The notes beneath the pieces were generated by a model. The model did no database searches and was not told where the DNA came from. It saw only the letters and a program-made list of their open reading frames with translations. Both the position numbers and the translations under genes were made by a program. This document shows, piece after piece, positions 12,594 through 29,800 of a stretch of DNA of 64,000 bases. This DNA is from Litoditis marina (taxonomy: Eukaryota > Nematoda > Chromadorea > Rhabditida > Rhabditidae): assembly GCA_964036275.1 (NCBI GenBank), contig OZ038435.1, positions 20,818,059 to 20,882,058 of the forward strand. The letters run 5' to 3'. Positions within the stretch are counted from its first letter, which is position 1, and each line of letters starts with the position of its first letter.

Positions 12594-13057
12594 CACTGCC
12601 AGTACATTCGCACTCGTTCACGTATTCCAGTTAAAACGAAACTCGAGAATCCTGTAAAAACCGGTAAACGGGGTGGGATAGAATGAAAGGACAGGTGGAA
12701 AACTAACAAACCTGTTAGAGAGACTTCAGTCTAACCACTTCGAGACTACTTCTAGAAGGAACAAAACATTCAAGAATGAGAACCAGAAGTGGCAGAATTT
12801 CTACTTTATCTGGCTGTTCTCATCAATTTGGAACTGTGTTTTTGACGACGGATTTTCAACCATTTCCATTGTGGTTTCTTCTCTGCCGCTTTCCTTCTCT
12901 AATTTATAATTCTCTCTCTTTTTCTCATATATGAGAAAGAGAGTGCAGATCAAAGATACGCCAACAGGCAGGCAGCTGGCCAGAGTTTGTTGCTTTCGCT
13001 CTCTCTAGAGCAGCTGTCTCCGTAGTTTCATTTCGTTGTTTCTGGGTAATAATATAG

Positions 13058-13272
13058 TTTCCTACTGAGACTTTGGCAGCATGCCAATGAATATTCCAGG
13101 CTATTTTACACCACTTCGACATTTTTCAAAAAAAAACTGCAAATTCCTGTTAGCCTTTGCCCACTTTCATAAAAACACGTGAATAAGAATAGTTTCAAGA
13201 ATAATGTTTGCTCTGAGAAGTGGTCAACCGAGAACCTTGGCACCATGCCAACGAGTCTCAGTGGGAATGAAA
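13058..13272. repeat. Inverted-repeat MITE, family 3 (CACTGAGAC...TTGGCA)
   Basis: Ends read CTACTGAGACTTTGGCAGCATGCC and, inverted, TTGGCACCATGCCAACGAGTCTCAGTGGGAATGAAAC. Related copies lie at 41070-41335, 41730-41945 and 48645-48865. Central sequence differs between copies. Confidence 0.7.
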
Positions 13273-14044
13273 CAATCTATATCGAGTACAAACTACGATG
13301 CGAATCTTGTGTCTACGACGAGAGGGAAAATCCTTCATCTCGCTTTCCTCTGCTATGTTCAGGTGTTTACACTCCTTCGTCTCTCACTCTCTCGCAGCCT
13401 CTTACTTCTTCATTCATCCAGTTCCCTCCGTCTCTCCATCTTTCTCTTTTCTCCTATCTCTTCATCTTCCTAACACGTTGTCGTTCTTCACCTTCATCCA
13501 TCTCCAACCTCTCGTTTCTCCTCCCTCTCGTCTGTTTTCACTATCTGCTCTGCTCGATATCCCGTTTTTCCTTCGCGTTCTGAACATGGTGCTGGCATGT
13601 TGAAAACGCGTGAGCCTCAGCCAATATTGCCAAAGTTAGCACAGCTCAATGAGGAGATGGTTGTCCGCGGCAAGCCGACTTACTGTGGGCTGCTAGCTTG
13701 ATTTTCCGACTTTCATTTGCAGAAATCTCCATCAGTTATGTACTCTGTGTCACCAGTCGATGTCCTCCTACAGTAATCCGTCAAATATTCAGAAGTTTTC
13801 TCACGAATGAACCATTATTTTGATGCCAAACTCTGGATGTTTGTAATAGGAAAGGCGAAAAAGACACCAAAATTTGGGGAGAATCTAAACACATGAACAT
13901 ACCAAATTTTGAACAAAAAATACTAACAATATTGACTGGCTGTTTTCAACCGTCAAACGCATAAATAAACTTTTGTTTGAATTGAAATGATACTATGCAA
14001 GACTAAAAACAACAACACCAGAATTTCATTTATTTTTCATTTGA
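13273..14044. other. Intergenic, CT-rich part
   Basis: A Ser/Leu-rich open frame at 13300-13600 comes from CT-rich DNA and is rejected as a gene. The rest is AT-rich spacer before the 3' end of gene B. No polyadenylation signal was assigned with confidence. Confidence 0.45.
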
Positions 14045-17769
<3,725 letters not shown>

Positions 17770-17823
17770 CTTGTCGAAAAGTAGAAACTCGGCTCGAATG
17801 GCTCTTTTCACGTTCTCCCACTC

Positions 17824-17830
17824 TTTTATA
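17824..17830 (-). promoter_or_regulatory. TATA box of gene B
   Basis: TATAAAA 55 bases upstream of the ATG, inside a block nearly identical to that of gene C. The conserved flank upstream of the box includes CGAGTGCGAATGTACTGGCA. Confidence 0.75.
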
Positions 17831-18850
17831 CACTGCCAGTACATTCGCACTCGTTCACGTATCCGAGTGAAAACGAAACTCGAGAATCCTGTAAAAACCG
17901 GTAAACGGGGTGGGATGGAATGAAGAGACAGTGTGGAACTAACTAACCTGTTAGAGAAACTTCAGTCGACTTTCAAGTAGACAACTTCTCTGAGTAACGA
18001 AAACCTCCCAGAAGATAACAGTAATTCGTAGAATAGCTTTATCTTTCGTCCGTATCAAGTATGAACTGTGTTTTCGAAAACGGCTCATTAACCTCTCTTT
18101 ATTAATTTTTTCTCTTGGTTATTTGTGCTGTTTTACTTAACTGCGATCATTGACTACTTGCCAGAATAGGAGAGAGTGCAGGTCAGAGAGACTCAGGCGG
18201 GCCAGCTAGCCGAACCTCGTCTTTCACAGTCTCAGAACGATTAGCGCCAATTATGTGCAATTGCCCAGCTACAAGAGCGAAAGCATCTAAGTCAATGAAG
18301 ACGCAGAAATCTGCGTCTCTATGACCTGCACACTCTTTCGTCGTGGCCGCTACAAAAGTGACTGAGGCATACAGTGTATGATGCTCTTTACCGTTGTGTT
18401 TGTAGCCTGATCCTGAAGCCGTAGGCATGAAACATCCCGGACCGTGTTGGGATGCTATCCCGAGCTACTTCCCGGCCAATTCAGCTTGGGTTAGTATCCC
18501 AAACCGGCCCGGGATGTTTCATGCATACGGCCTCTGTTTGCCTTTCGGTCTAATTTCGTGAATAATGTAGTGTATCAGTCAAACTACAATGAAGATCTTG
18601 TGAAGTGAACTGAATAAGTCTTGACAATTTTGATTTTTCTTCCCCTCTTCCTATCCCTCTCTCTCGTTTCTCTACCCCCCCCCCCCTACTCTTTTACTTT
18701 CTCTGTTTTCCTGATTTCCTGATATCTCGTTTTTTCGCGTTCTGAACGCGGTTCTTTCTTGTTTTAAACGACTGCAACTTTTGCGGCCAGAATTTGAAAT
18801 CAGTTCTCAAGTCGTGCCAAAACCTTGATACCCAAACCAAAATTTACATT
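17831..18850. other. Upstream region of B, duplicated upstream of C
   Basis: This stretch matches 39005-40090 in the same order: the CTGTAAAAACCGGTAAACGG block, CAGTCGACTT, the GAGAGTGCAGGTCAG block and the CGCGTTCTGAACGCGGTT end. It marks part of the B/C segmental duplication. A GGGATGTTTCATGCA-bounded repeat (18420-18535) is inserted only in the B copy. No gene is seen. Confidence 0.7.
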
Positions 18851-18854
18851 GCTA

Positions 18855-19176
18855 TTAGTATAAAAAACGAGTGTAAAGAAAGTAAAGATTAGTTTTGGAT
18901 GAAACGTGTACAAGAAATATAAAAGAAGTCCAATAAAAATATTTCGAGGATAAGTCTAATCTCGCTCGGTTTAAAATTTCAAAAAAACGTTTTGTTACCG
19001 AAAAGAAAACCTCTGACTGCCACTCATAATGATCTAGCTTATACTCCGTTGTTTTCAAGAAAAGCGAGATTAGCATTTTCCTCAAAATATTTTTATTGGA
19101 CTTCTTTTATATTTCTTATACACGTTTCATCCAAAACTAATCTTTACTTTCTTTACACTCGTTTTTTATACTAATT
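18855..19176. repeat. Palindromic MITE, about 120-bp arms
   Basis: Arms begin TTAGTATAAAAAACGAGTG and end with its complement. The arms are nearly identical over about 110 bases, around a centre of roughly 90 bases. Mirror-image open frames on both strands are artefacts. Confidence 0.85.
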
Positions 19177-19179
19177 GAA

Positions 19180-20785
19180 CTCTTTTTTTCTATGGTTACG
19201 CAGTAATCGTTCAAGTGATTGTAAATTTTGTGCTCCAGACAGTAATCGAACCTTCGTTAGCCGTGCTTAAATAGAGGTTTTATCCAATCCGCCATTCAGA
19301 CATGTGAAGAGGAATGAAAACCAAGCTGTTCCCGCCTGTCATGAGTTTCATTAGAAAAAGGCTTCCTACTACACGTTAAACTCTTCTTTCATTTTTATTT
19401 TCACGAAACCGGTCTATCCATGATTTTTTGCGAGACCATTTTTGCCTGTATCACACGTAATATTCAAATTTCCGACACACCTGAAAAATACGTATACCTC
19501 AACTTTTTCATAGCTTTTTAACAGTGTAAGAAATTTTGGAATAAGTTGATTTTGAGCAAAACTATGCCCAGATTTGAGGAGGCGGACACTTTTGTCGCCG
19601 GCGCCGCCGCCGCCGCCTCGCACGGAAGCCATTTTTGCGAGACGTTGGGCCCTCTAACTCCTCTCGACAAATTTTTTCTTGGAAAATGAACTTAATGTCT
19701 TGTAGACGTGTTGCCCTTCAGTAATTCATGCAAATATCTAGGGAAATGGTCGACGTACTTTGAATAAAATTGTAATAAACTGTTTGTAATGTCTGCAGAC
19801 CTCTGAACAAAAACTAATCTGCGCAGCGCTCCGCGCTGCGCCCGATGTCTTACAGGACGCCAGACACCAATATTGAGAATACAGGTTCTGACACACGGTT
19901 AATCGAGCATTAGCGTAGTGTCTCGTCGCATAGCGCGCTGAGCTAATCTATAATAATTATTATGTCAACTGTTCGAGTGCTCGATAACTATCATTAAAGT
20001 AATCACTTGTGAGATAAATCAAGTATAGTAAACAATAGAGTTAAAGGGAGCTATTAAATGTCGATAAGTATATTATAATTGAATAGAATATGAAAAAAGG
20101 GAAGATGTTTGATATAAGACGACGCAAGATAAAAATATGGCAAAAATTTACTGAAAACGCTCAAACCTCGATTTTTCGGACTTTCAGAAGTATGATCAAT
20201 CACCTTTGCATCAGGTGACATGAAACTACAAAAGCAAACAAAAACAGGCTTCAGAAATATTCATATAACTGTACTTGCCCAAAATACACACAATTTTGGA
20301 AATATGGTGCGCGACCACATCTGGATGATCCAGAACTGGGCTTTGGAGAAAGCCCGAGTTTGAATGAGGACCACGGGGGCAACCCAAATTTGGATCATCC
20401 AAGAATGGGCCAGCGACCAAAAACAAGTGAAAATTGATATTACATGATATTTCCGACAAAAATACAAACTAAAAAACGGTCGCAATAAAAACTTCAACTA
20501 CACAAAATATTTCCGGCATCACTTCATGTTAACCCTACACCCCCACATAGTAAAACATTGAGCTAGTATACTTCTTTTAGAAAGGGTAGGGACTGTTTCA
20601 GCGCCGTACCACAATATAAATGAAATACCGAGCTAGACAGAAGATGAAAAAAGAGGGTTCCCAAAAAACAAGTGGTAATACTGGTAATTTTGCTCTAGCC
20701 GTGAGGATAAAGCAAATTTCTCATTGAGGCTAAAGTTAAATGTTCTCTAAAAATGACAGCGAGAAACTACGGACACAAAAAAATA
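19180..20785. other. No gene seen
   Basis: Contains a (GCC)n-like patch at 19590-19620 and a GCGCAGCGCTCCGCGCTGCGC palindrome near 19820. The open frame over the GCC patch (Gly-rich on the minus strand) has no other support. Confidence 0.45.
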
Positions 20786-20786
20786 C

Positions 20787-21062
20787 TGGCCAATTCTACA
20801 ACTAACCTGGTTTTTAGGTAACCTAACCCTTTTTTGGTAACCTCTTTTTCAGGTTACCTTGGTAGGTAACCTGGAAGTAACCTGAAACTGAAATCCGGTT
20901 ACCGTTCAAACTAACGGTGAAAACCACATTTTGCGTTATAAAAACAGGTAACCGGTTTTTCATTTTAGGTTACCAACCGGTTACCTACTGAGGTAACCTG
21001 AAAAATAGGTTACCAAAAAAGGGTTAGGTTACCTAAAAATCGGGTTAGATATAGAATTCACC
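20787..21062. repeat. Palindromic AGGTAACC element, copy 1
   Basis: Starts GGCCAATTCTACAACTAACC and ends GGGTTAGATATAGAATTCACC, with more than ten GGTAACC or GGTTACC words in both orientations. A second copy is at 42205-42477 inside the last intron of gene D. Confidence 0.8.
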
Positions 21063-24000
21063 AAAAATACTCCCCGAATCCGGATTTTACATTAAATGAG
21101 GTTCGTAAATCACAGTTCTCAGATTGACGGGAAAAAAGGCTCGATTTTCAATTTTCAATTTAAACCGAAAATTCTGTCTAAAGTTCCAATTGAAATATAC
21201 ATAGTTTGAAATTATCAGTTTGACATGGTCACGTTCCACTTTGAAGCACGGGTGTGACCAAAAGACACATTTTCAAAAATACTATTATAACAAGGTGCAT
21301 ATGTGAGGCGACTTTGTTGTCCACACAAACTGAATGCAAATCAGGAATGCAGAAATGAATGCAATTTTGCCAAGCTAGAAACGGGATATTAAATTGGGTT
21401 TCGGCTAAGTGACTATTGCTGGAATAGGGATATTTACCATTATAACAAAACCGGGTGATTAATGAGGCAACCAACAAAGTCGCCTCATATTTGACCAGGT
21501 GGGTGTAACCGACAGCCGGGTGGAAACTATAAAAACCACATGCAATATAAATTCAAATTATCAGATGAAGAACCTTCTCAAGTTGACAATCCCTGTCCAT
21601 TTCGCCCAGATAGTGATATCCGAGGCACGTAGAATTCGAACGTCGAATGTCGTCCTCTCGAGCCGTGCGTGGATGCATTCATTGAGCACAACGAACTGCA
21701 AAAAAAAAACAATTTAGAGGAGAGTGTAGAACCAAACAGCAACTTCCAGCTAGCTGACAGCACAAATGTTGTGTTTGAGTGGGATATTCGAGCAGCAAAA
21801 AACCAAAAAAGCAACGAGAGTCGATTAAGAATAAGTGTTCCCAGTTCGTTCAGTTCAAAACTAAGTTGAATTAAAACTGCTGATCTTCGAAAAATATTCT
21901 AACTTACATAAAACAGTCAAAATAGAAAACACGATACACCAAACTTACCGATCAGGCTTTTTTAAAAGACTTAAAACGAAACATAAGCTCTTTTACCTCA
22001 TGTTTTCCAATAGTGTTCTTCCTAACCGACCACTGACACGAATAATATCGGAACAGAACCTTACCTAAAATGAAATAAAATGTAAAAAGCTAAAAATACC
22101 AAAATTAGAACAAAACTGAATCATTCGATACAAAAAGACAGAGAATGATAACATACACAAGAAGAAAATGACACCAACAAGGTTAAATGACGTTCATGAA
22201 CAATAGAATCGAAAATATTGAAAATAGAATGTAAAATAATAATAACAATGAAAATTTTCAGCAGCTCATTGGGTTGGCGGCCGTCCAAAATTTGAAAACG
22301 TCAGCCGCGACGCGACCGCGCCGCGTTTCTCGTCAACAGTAGCTCGCTCTGCGGTTTCAAATTTATTCACTTTACTTTTATTTTCTAGATTTTTTATTAT
22401 TTATATGTCTATTTTTTTCACTTGTTTGCCGATTTGGTGGTAATTTATGTGTTCTGCAGGGTACTGTGGCATGTGTGGAACTGGCCTCCATCGCGGAGTA
22501 CTTCTATTTTATAAAAAAAAAGTGAGTTATTCCCTTTATTCTTCATATCATGTGTCGCGAATGTTATTTTATTTTGGGGCTGTTCCAATCATAAAACAAT
22601 GTCACAAAAGCAAAGTAGGCCACGTGAAGTGACTACTTGTTCGAATAACGGCCAATGCAATTTTGTGTGATAAGAGGCCCATTTCGCGTATCGCGCATGT
22701 TTAAGCGTCTGCTGATCGTTTAAAAACCGATAATACAATTTGAGCTAAATATTTAATCGAGAACACCGTGTCATTCATAAAATTAGATCATGTTTCAAGT
22801 TTAGTATTGTCAGCGAATGCAAAAGTCACTATTGGCGTAAAATTGTCTACGCTCGCTTGAAATTCGTTTATCTTATATCTTTTCTACTCGGAGACACTTG
22901 TTTGCTATATAATTTCATTTCCCGGATCTCACTAGCGCATTAGCGTCAGGTTATTTCTACTAGCCGGGTTTATACCAAGTACAATGTAGCTAGCATTACG
23001 ACGTTCGGACAGTAATCTGTTTTTGCACTGCGTCAATTAGTTTTTTTCAGGATTGGGCGTCGTTCATCATTCCGTTTGTGGATACGCACGGCAAGAAAAT
23101 GTCGATTTCTGGCGGATAACTTCTCGTCATGCTCATGCGACGCTGATTAGGAACTGTGTGACTGTATGAGGAGTAAGGTGTTGTTATGTTTCTAATACAT
23201 ATTTGTAGAAGGTTCTGTGGGGTGGAGGGGAAAACAACAAAAGTCTAGTAGAATAATCGTATACTTGAGATTTTCAGTTTTTTGGCTGATAAAACACTGA
23301 AACGATCGAACAAAGTCATTTTCTCCTCAACCTATACTAACATGTTGTCATGCACCAGTAAAGTTTGACACAAAAAAGTAGCCCGTTTTTCGATTTTTTC
23401 TGGCTGTACTTTACTTGGGTATGTATTTTGTACATGCACTATATTGTCATAGGTGCGAGGGTGTGTTAGTTTATCGTATCCAATCTCTTGAACCTCCCAT
23501 ATCCCACCTATGACAGTTATGTTACTTCGAAAAAAATCTCATTCAAAATAGCGTTTGTCTAGCGTATTATGTTTTCACTTTGCCTAGGAACTCTCTATTA
23601 AGTTATTCTCGAAGTTAATACGTTTAATCATTCTGCTCATTTTCTACCTTAATCATGATGTAATTTTATTATATTCCAATTAGTCTGTTTTCACAGTTGT
23701 GACTAGGTGAAATAATGTATTTTAGCGTTTAAAAACGAGCGGTTTGTTCGAAATGGGCAAACGGCTCGTTTCTGGATCATCCAAAAATGGCCATGTCCTT
23801 GTGATATAGCCGACATTGAGGGTGTCCCTGATTTTTTCATGACCCTGCCTTATTTTGGATCATCCAACTTTGGCCTTCTCATTCACAATATTATTTGATG
23901 TCTTGATTTTGATGGAATAAAATAATTGTTATTATATCTGACTTCTAGATTTCTTGTGAAAGTCTTATGCCCAATTTATGGCGAAAATGCAAATTTTAGG

Positions 24001-24130
24001 TAAGAAATCGAAAAAACATGAAAACGGACCGTATATGAGCTTTTTAACTCATTTTCGTGAATTCTGCCATATTTTTACCCTGCCTCGTCTTATATGTACT
24101 TTCTTGAGGTTAGAACTATTAAGATATGTT
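21063..24130. other. No gene seen
   Basis: About 3 kb without a supported gene. An open frame at 21669-21869 on the plus strand (66 codons, no low complexity) and one at 22447-22632 are the only candidates. Neither has recognisable domains or paralogous support here, so they are not called. Confidence 0.4.
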
Positions 24131-24132
24131 AT

Positions 24133-24180
24133 CGCGCGGAGCGCGGAGCGCGGAGCGCGGAGCGCGGAGCGCTGCGCAGA
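24133..24180. repeat. (GCGGAGC)n short tandem
   Basis: Five or so copies of GCGCGGAGC in a row, ending in GCTGCGCAGATTAG, the end also seen near 19815. It probably marks the end of a dispersed element. Confidence 0.6.
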
Positions 24181-24469
24181 TTAGTTTTTGATCACAACAT
24201 TGCGGACTTTGAAAGGTGGTTTTTTACCATTTTTTAAAAACTCCTGAACGGGTTTTTGAGATTTTGATAGAGAGAGATTGAGGAGGAAAGGCTCTCTCTT
24301 TGAGCTAATTGATATTCATTGTGCGACTAGTGATCCACAGTTATTCTTGAAATTGTTCCGCAAAAATGGCTTTCGACAGCGGCCGCGTGGCGGCCGCAAA
24401 ACTGACGAATTCAGCCTATTTGTCTGAAATTTGGAATAGCAAAGTTGTGAGTAAATCTCAGAGTGGTTA

Positions 24470-24960
24470 ACCAATTCCAGAAGCCAATTCAATTCACTTC
24501 CAATTCCAACCAATTCTCGAAAAGTTCCGAAATTTCAATTCCAAGTCTTTCATCATTCCAAAACACCAATTCAATTCAATTCCAATTCCAACCAATTTTC
24601 GAAAAAATGTCAAAATTTCAATTCCAATTCTTTCAATGTTTTTAAAAACCAATTCAATTCAATTCCAATTCCGATCAATTCCGACCACTTCTTAAAGAAT
24701 CAATTCCAATTTCAATTCTAGAGGCATTTTTTCTGCAAAAAAGGCCGGTGAACAGTTTTTCTGTTGCTTTTTACAACAAATACATTTGAACAAGATAAAA
24801 CAGACCAAGAAACTGTCGATTTAAACACGTTTAAAATTTCAATTCTGAATCAATTCCGGACCAATTCCAATTCTTTTTACCAATTCTCAAGAAAAACCAA
24901 TTCAATTCAATTCCATTTTTTTCTGGCTGTCAAAAAACCAATTCAATTCATTTCCGATAT
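24470..24960. repeat. CAATTCC array
   Basis: Repeated CCAATTCAATTCCAATTCC words with AAAACC spacers. Related in motif, not in arrangement, to the array in intron 3 of gene A. Confidence 0.75.
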
Positions 24961-24989
24961 TCTCTTAACAAAACAAAAATTACGTCTAT

Positions 24990-25165
24990 AAAGGGATTCG
25001 AACCCTAGGCCTAGTGGTCATAGTGCGCTGCTTCCCCGATTCGACCAAATGGCCACTGAGAAGAAAAGCAAAGGACAGTGCCACACGTGCGCTGCCCGAA
25101 ATCACGAATCGCGCAGAGCGCGAAGCGCTCTGCGTGAGTTGTCTTTGGTTTGGCCATTGCGGACT
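24990..25165 (-). repeat. tRNA-like SINE fragment plus GCGC module
   Basis: On the minus strand a B-box-like GGTTCGAATCC and a TGGCC...GTCGAATCGG A-box-like region are spaced as in a tRNA. The arms do not close well enough for me to call a functional tRNA. A diverged GCGC module follows at 25105-25165. Confidence 0.5.
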
Positions 25166-25379
25166 CGTTTTTTCCTTTTAATCAACAAAAAGCTTCAAAT
25201 ATAATATTTTTCTGAAAATTAAAATAGAGAACGTTAGAGAATCACGAATTGAACAATGTGTGTGAATTTCAGCCAAATCGGATTGTTTTCGCCTGAGTTA
25301 TGGTTTCGTGTCGTTGTTCAAAAGTTCCGCCGTAATTAGTCCCTCGTCTCTCGTCCCTCGTCCCTCACGGAATTCTGTC

Positions 25380-26640
25380 CGCATCGTAGTGGAAAAAACT
25401 ACTGAACTGCTTCGGCTAAAATTTGGAACATAACTTTTAATGCAAAAGTTAGCCCGTCGCGCCAAATATGAAAGTTCTAGCTTCCCATTGGCGCGGGCGC
25501 CAATAGGCGCCAAAAATAACTATTGGAAAAACTACGGACCCGATTTGGCTGAAATTTGGAACATGAGTTCTATTCCACAATTCGGCTCGTCGCGCCAAAT
25601 ATGAGATGTATAGCTCGTGATTGGCGCCGGGCGCGGGCACCAATAGGCGCCAAAAACCACTATTGGAAAAACTACCTAACCGATTTAGCTGAAATTCGAA
25701 ACATGAGTTTTAATGCACAAGTTAGCCCGTCGCGCCGAATATGGGATGTAAAGCTCCTCATTGGCGCCGGGCGCGGGCGCCAATAGGCGCCAAAAACCAC
25801 TATTGGAAAAACTACCGAACCGATTTAGCTGAAATTTGAAACATGAGTTATAATGCAAAAGTTAGCCAGTCGCGTCAAATATAAGATGAATACATCATCA
25901 TTGGCGCCCGGCGCTGGCGCAAATAGGCGCCAAAAACGGCAAAACACTATTTATCGTCAACTAAAATGTTGAACACTAATAGAAATTGAATAATTTGGTG
26001 GGAAGTGTTAAAGTCTTTTTCCAAAACTGAAATTTTTCCTCTGGCGCTCGAACCAGGCGCCAGATGGCGTCAAAACCCAAACTCACGACAGCGTCAATGG
26101 AATCGTCTGAAATTCGGTACACTAAATAACTATCACATGGCAAGTAAGATGCTCAATCTGAAAATCGAAAAAAGTTTTGTTGGCACTGTGCGCTGGCGCC
26201 GATTGGCGCCAAAGTTGGAAAAATATCAGTTATCGTCAATCAAACTGTTTCAAGTTAACAGATATTGAATATTCCAATGTGAAATATAGATCCACAAATT
26301 CAAAATCGAATTTTATCGTCTGGCTCGGAACAGACGCCAAATGGCGCCAAAACAAAAACACACGAGACTTACAATTGAATAGTTTGAATAGTGCTCCAAT
26401 CAATAATTGACACATGTAGTGTGTACTGGTAGCTCAAAAACCTAGAGAATTTCGTTTCGTTTTGGCGCCAGACGTGTGTGCCAATTGGCGCAGGAATGAA
26501 AAAAGAAGTTCCAACATGAAGGTTTTTGATGTGGTATTGGAAATAATGGCTATATTGTAAGTGAGTTGGTGTCTCTAATTGTAGATTTGTCAATGGCGCC
26601 AATCCCGTTCGCTTATCGCCGCTAAAAGTGGTGTACATGT
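25380..26640. repeat. GGCGCC-bearing satellite, 140-bp unit
   Basis: TATTGGAAAAACTAC recurs at 25521, 25661 and 25801, a 140-base period. Each unit carries GGCGCGGGCGCCAATAGGCGCC. Units decay to the right, where isolated GGCGCC words with different spacers continue to about 26600. Small open frames across it are artefacts. Confidence 0.85.
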
Positions 26641-26839
26641 CAATCGGAACGTTTAGCGTTTTTGTTCAGTTGTTGATAGTCACAGAGGCAGTAACTTGCG
26701 TTATATCACAACACCAGCACCTTTATGGTCTGCATTCGGCTCAGTGCACACACAAGACTAAGATTTCCATAATAATATCACAAGATCCACTCTGTGAATA
26801 GGCAACATATGAAGTTGTAGGAGTTACTTACTTAGTCAC

Positions 26840-29800
26840 TTAGTTCTCCCGTGCCTCAGGGAGCGGTTGATCTTCTGCGGGACCCAATTTGCTTTCTATT
26901 TCGATCTGTCTTGTGCCAGGCTGGACCAATGGAAGAGACCCGCCCAAACCGTTCCACTGTGCCTGTTTAGGAAAAGCTCGAAAGAATTATTTCTGTGTGC
27001 CAACAAGTCGGACCAACGCATGGGAGGACGGCCAACTGGGCGGCGTACGTACCTGGGGTACCAGGTCGCGGTGGATGTGACCATCTGTTGTCCTGTCTTC
27101 TCATGAGGTGACCGGCCCGTCTGTGCTTGTTCGAGTTGGCTTGTACGATTATATCGTTAACTCCTCTCATCGCTCGAATATCGCAGTTGTGGAGTTGTCT
27201 GTCGCGTTGAACTCTCAGCGGGATTCCGACCATTTTCCGTTCGAGAGCAGCTTGAGTTACTCTGAGGTGGTTTTCGGAGGCCGCAGTAAGGGCCCAGGTT
27301 TTGGATCCGGAGGTGATTGCTGGGAGGACGTGGGTATTGAAAAGAGACTGTTTCAAGTTGGAGTCGGAGGAGGTCGAGATGTCCGGCATGCTGTTGTATA
27401 GTGCAGTCCAACCGGCGCTTCTTTGTCGGAATAATTCGTGCGTGAGGTCGTTCGACATGTTGATCGATCTCCCTAGGAAGGTATAACGATCAACTCTCTC
27501 GATGTTGGACTGCCCGACTCTCAGCTCGACGTTGGTGGGGACGAAATTGGACATGTACTGGATCTTCTTCAAATTTATCTCCAGACCAACTGCGCGGCCG
27601 ACTGCATCTAGTTCGATGAGGAAGGAGCTGGCTTCGGCTAGAGATTTGCTGAAGATAACTATGTCGTCGGCAAATCGTAGATGGTGTAGTTGGCGGCCGT
27701 TGATTCTAACTTCTCGTAGCTGTCGAAGTGGGTTGGTGTCAAGGTCGTGTTTCTGCCAATTGAGGTTCCGGGAGGCGTGTTCAAGGACTGCACTGAAGAT
27801 TGTTGGAGAAATGGGGTCACTTTGGCGGGCGCCTCTGTTAATCTGGATTGTGAGTTTCCTGTCGTAGAAGCGGATAGCAGTCGAGGTGCCGGATAAACAC
27901 TCTCCCAGGACCTTCAAGTATTGGTGGTGAACTCCTTGATTTTCCACGGCTCGAAGTATCGGTACAACTCCAACGAAGTCGAAGGCTTTTTTGTAGTCTA
28001 CGAAAGTCAGGACCAGGTCAATCCTGTGTTTTTTGCAGGCCTCGATGACCGTCGTGACTGTTTGAATACTGTCCATTGTACTAAAGCCGGGACGAAAACC
28101 CGTCTGCTCTAGGGGTTGTTCCGAGTCCAAGGTTTTCCGCACCCGCGCCAGAATAATTTTGGAAAAGATCTTGTACATCACCGGAAGGCTGGTTATTGGA
28201 CGGTAGTTGCCTATAGCTTCTTTGTCGCCTTTCTTATAGATCAGCGACATAGATGACGTCTTCCAGGCGGTCGGGATGGATTCGGCTGCGAGGTAAACCA
28301 AGAAACGTTCGGCCAGAGCTGTGTGTAGTTCGTGGCCCATGGATTTGATTTCGTCGACCGAGATCCTGTCAGGACCGCTCGCTTTGCCACTTGCCGAAGA
28401 CTCGATGGCCGATCTGACTTCGGTTGGGAATACGAAGGGGACTGCTTCGGCATCTTGTGGTTGTTGGGGTGCGAAGGTAGGTCCTTGCCAAGAGGAACTG
28501 TACAGGTTGAAATAGACTTTCACGAACTCTTCCTCAATTCCTCTGCGGGATGTTATTCTGACGCCGTCGGGATCCTTGATGGAAGTTATCAGTAGTTGGT
28601 GTTCGGCGAGTCTGCGAGAGGTAGTTTTGAGGCTCTTGCGTAGTTTAGCAGCTTGCAGCAGTCTCTAGGTGCGGTACTGATTGTGATCGTCCTTGATGCG
28701 GCGTCTGCATTCTTTAGAGAGAGAGACAATTGTTGCCGGGTCCCGGTTAGGAGTGTCTTGTAAGATCCTTCTCCGGGCGGGGAGGAGCTTGATGGCTTGC
28801 GAAATCCGATCATTCGAGTGGGAAACAGAGGGTTGTCTATGAGCAGAAGTTATGGCTTTCAGGTGTGTCACGAAACCGTCGTACTCTTCCGAGATGTCCA
28901 CCATAGATGACGGGAGCAGGGTGGCAATTCGCGGATCGAGGGCGAGAGTGGCGCAGTTCAACTGAAGCGAAGGGCCAAGCTGTCTAGCAATCTTAGACTT
29001 CCGAACGAAGGCGTTGTCAATCACAAGAGTTGCACGGATAGCTCAATGGTCGCTGCCAGTGTGGAGGTGGTGGAGGTGTTCAATATTCCATATGGAGTTC
29101 AGGCGATTTGTCAGGACAAAATCGATTTCCCGTCTTGAGCTGTCATTGGGAGACGCGTGTGTCCATCTATCGTTGAGGTTCTCTCGAAAGAAGGAGTTGG
29201 CATGGTATAGATGTTTGCTTTCGATGAAAGAGGCCAAACGATCACCGCAGGAATTCCTTATGTCATTCGAGTGAGGGCCTACAAAGGTTTCGGAGGGGCT
29301 GGTGCGGCGACCGATGTTGGAGTTGAAATCGCCTTGCACCACCTTGAAGAGACTTCTGTCGCCGTGGAGGGCGTTCTGGATATCTTCGTAGAATGTGGCA
29401 TGATCTTCTTCATCGGCGTCAGCCGTGGGAGCGTAAACCTGGACTATGGAGATGGAAGATGACTTGGCTTCTAGGCGGAGACGAGCGACTCTCGGGGAAT
29501 AGTGGACAACGTCGACGATCCTTGAGGTCATGTGGGATGCGTCAATGCAGGCGACTCCGCTGGATGTGGGTCCGGGAGCGCGAGGGCCCAGGATGACTTG
29601 ATGGCCGTTGTTCCATTTGGTCGATAGAGATTCCTTGCGTTTAGTTTCAGAGAGACCGATGACATCGAACTTGATTTGCGACAATTCAGACAACAGATGG
29701 CCTAGTTGAGAGTCGAAACAGATGGAACGAGTGTTGTAGGACAGCAGATGAAGCCGTTCCTTGTTTTTATGTCGGCGTAGGTGGCGGGATAGGGGGGGTC

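Noticed and set aside
27108..28595. Plus-strand open frames of 60 to 120 codons
   Set aside because: They are antisense to the reverse transcriptase of the degraded LINE and have no independent support.
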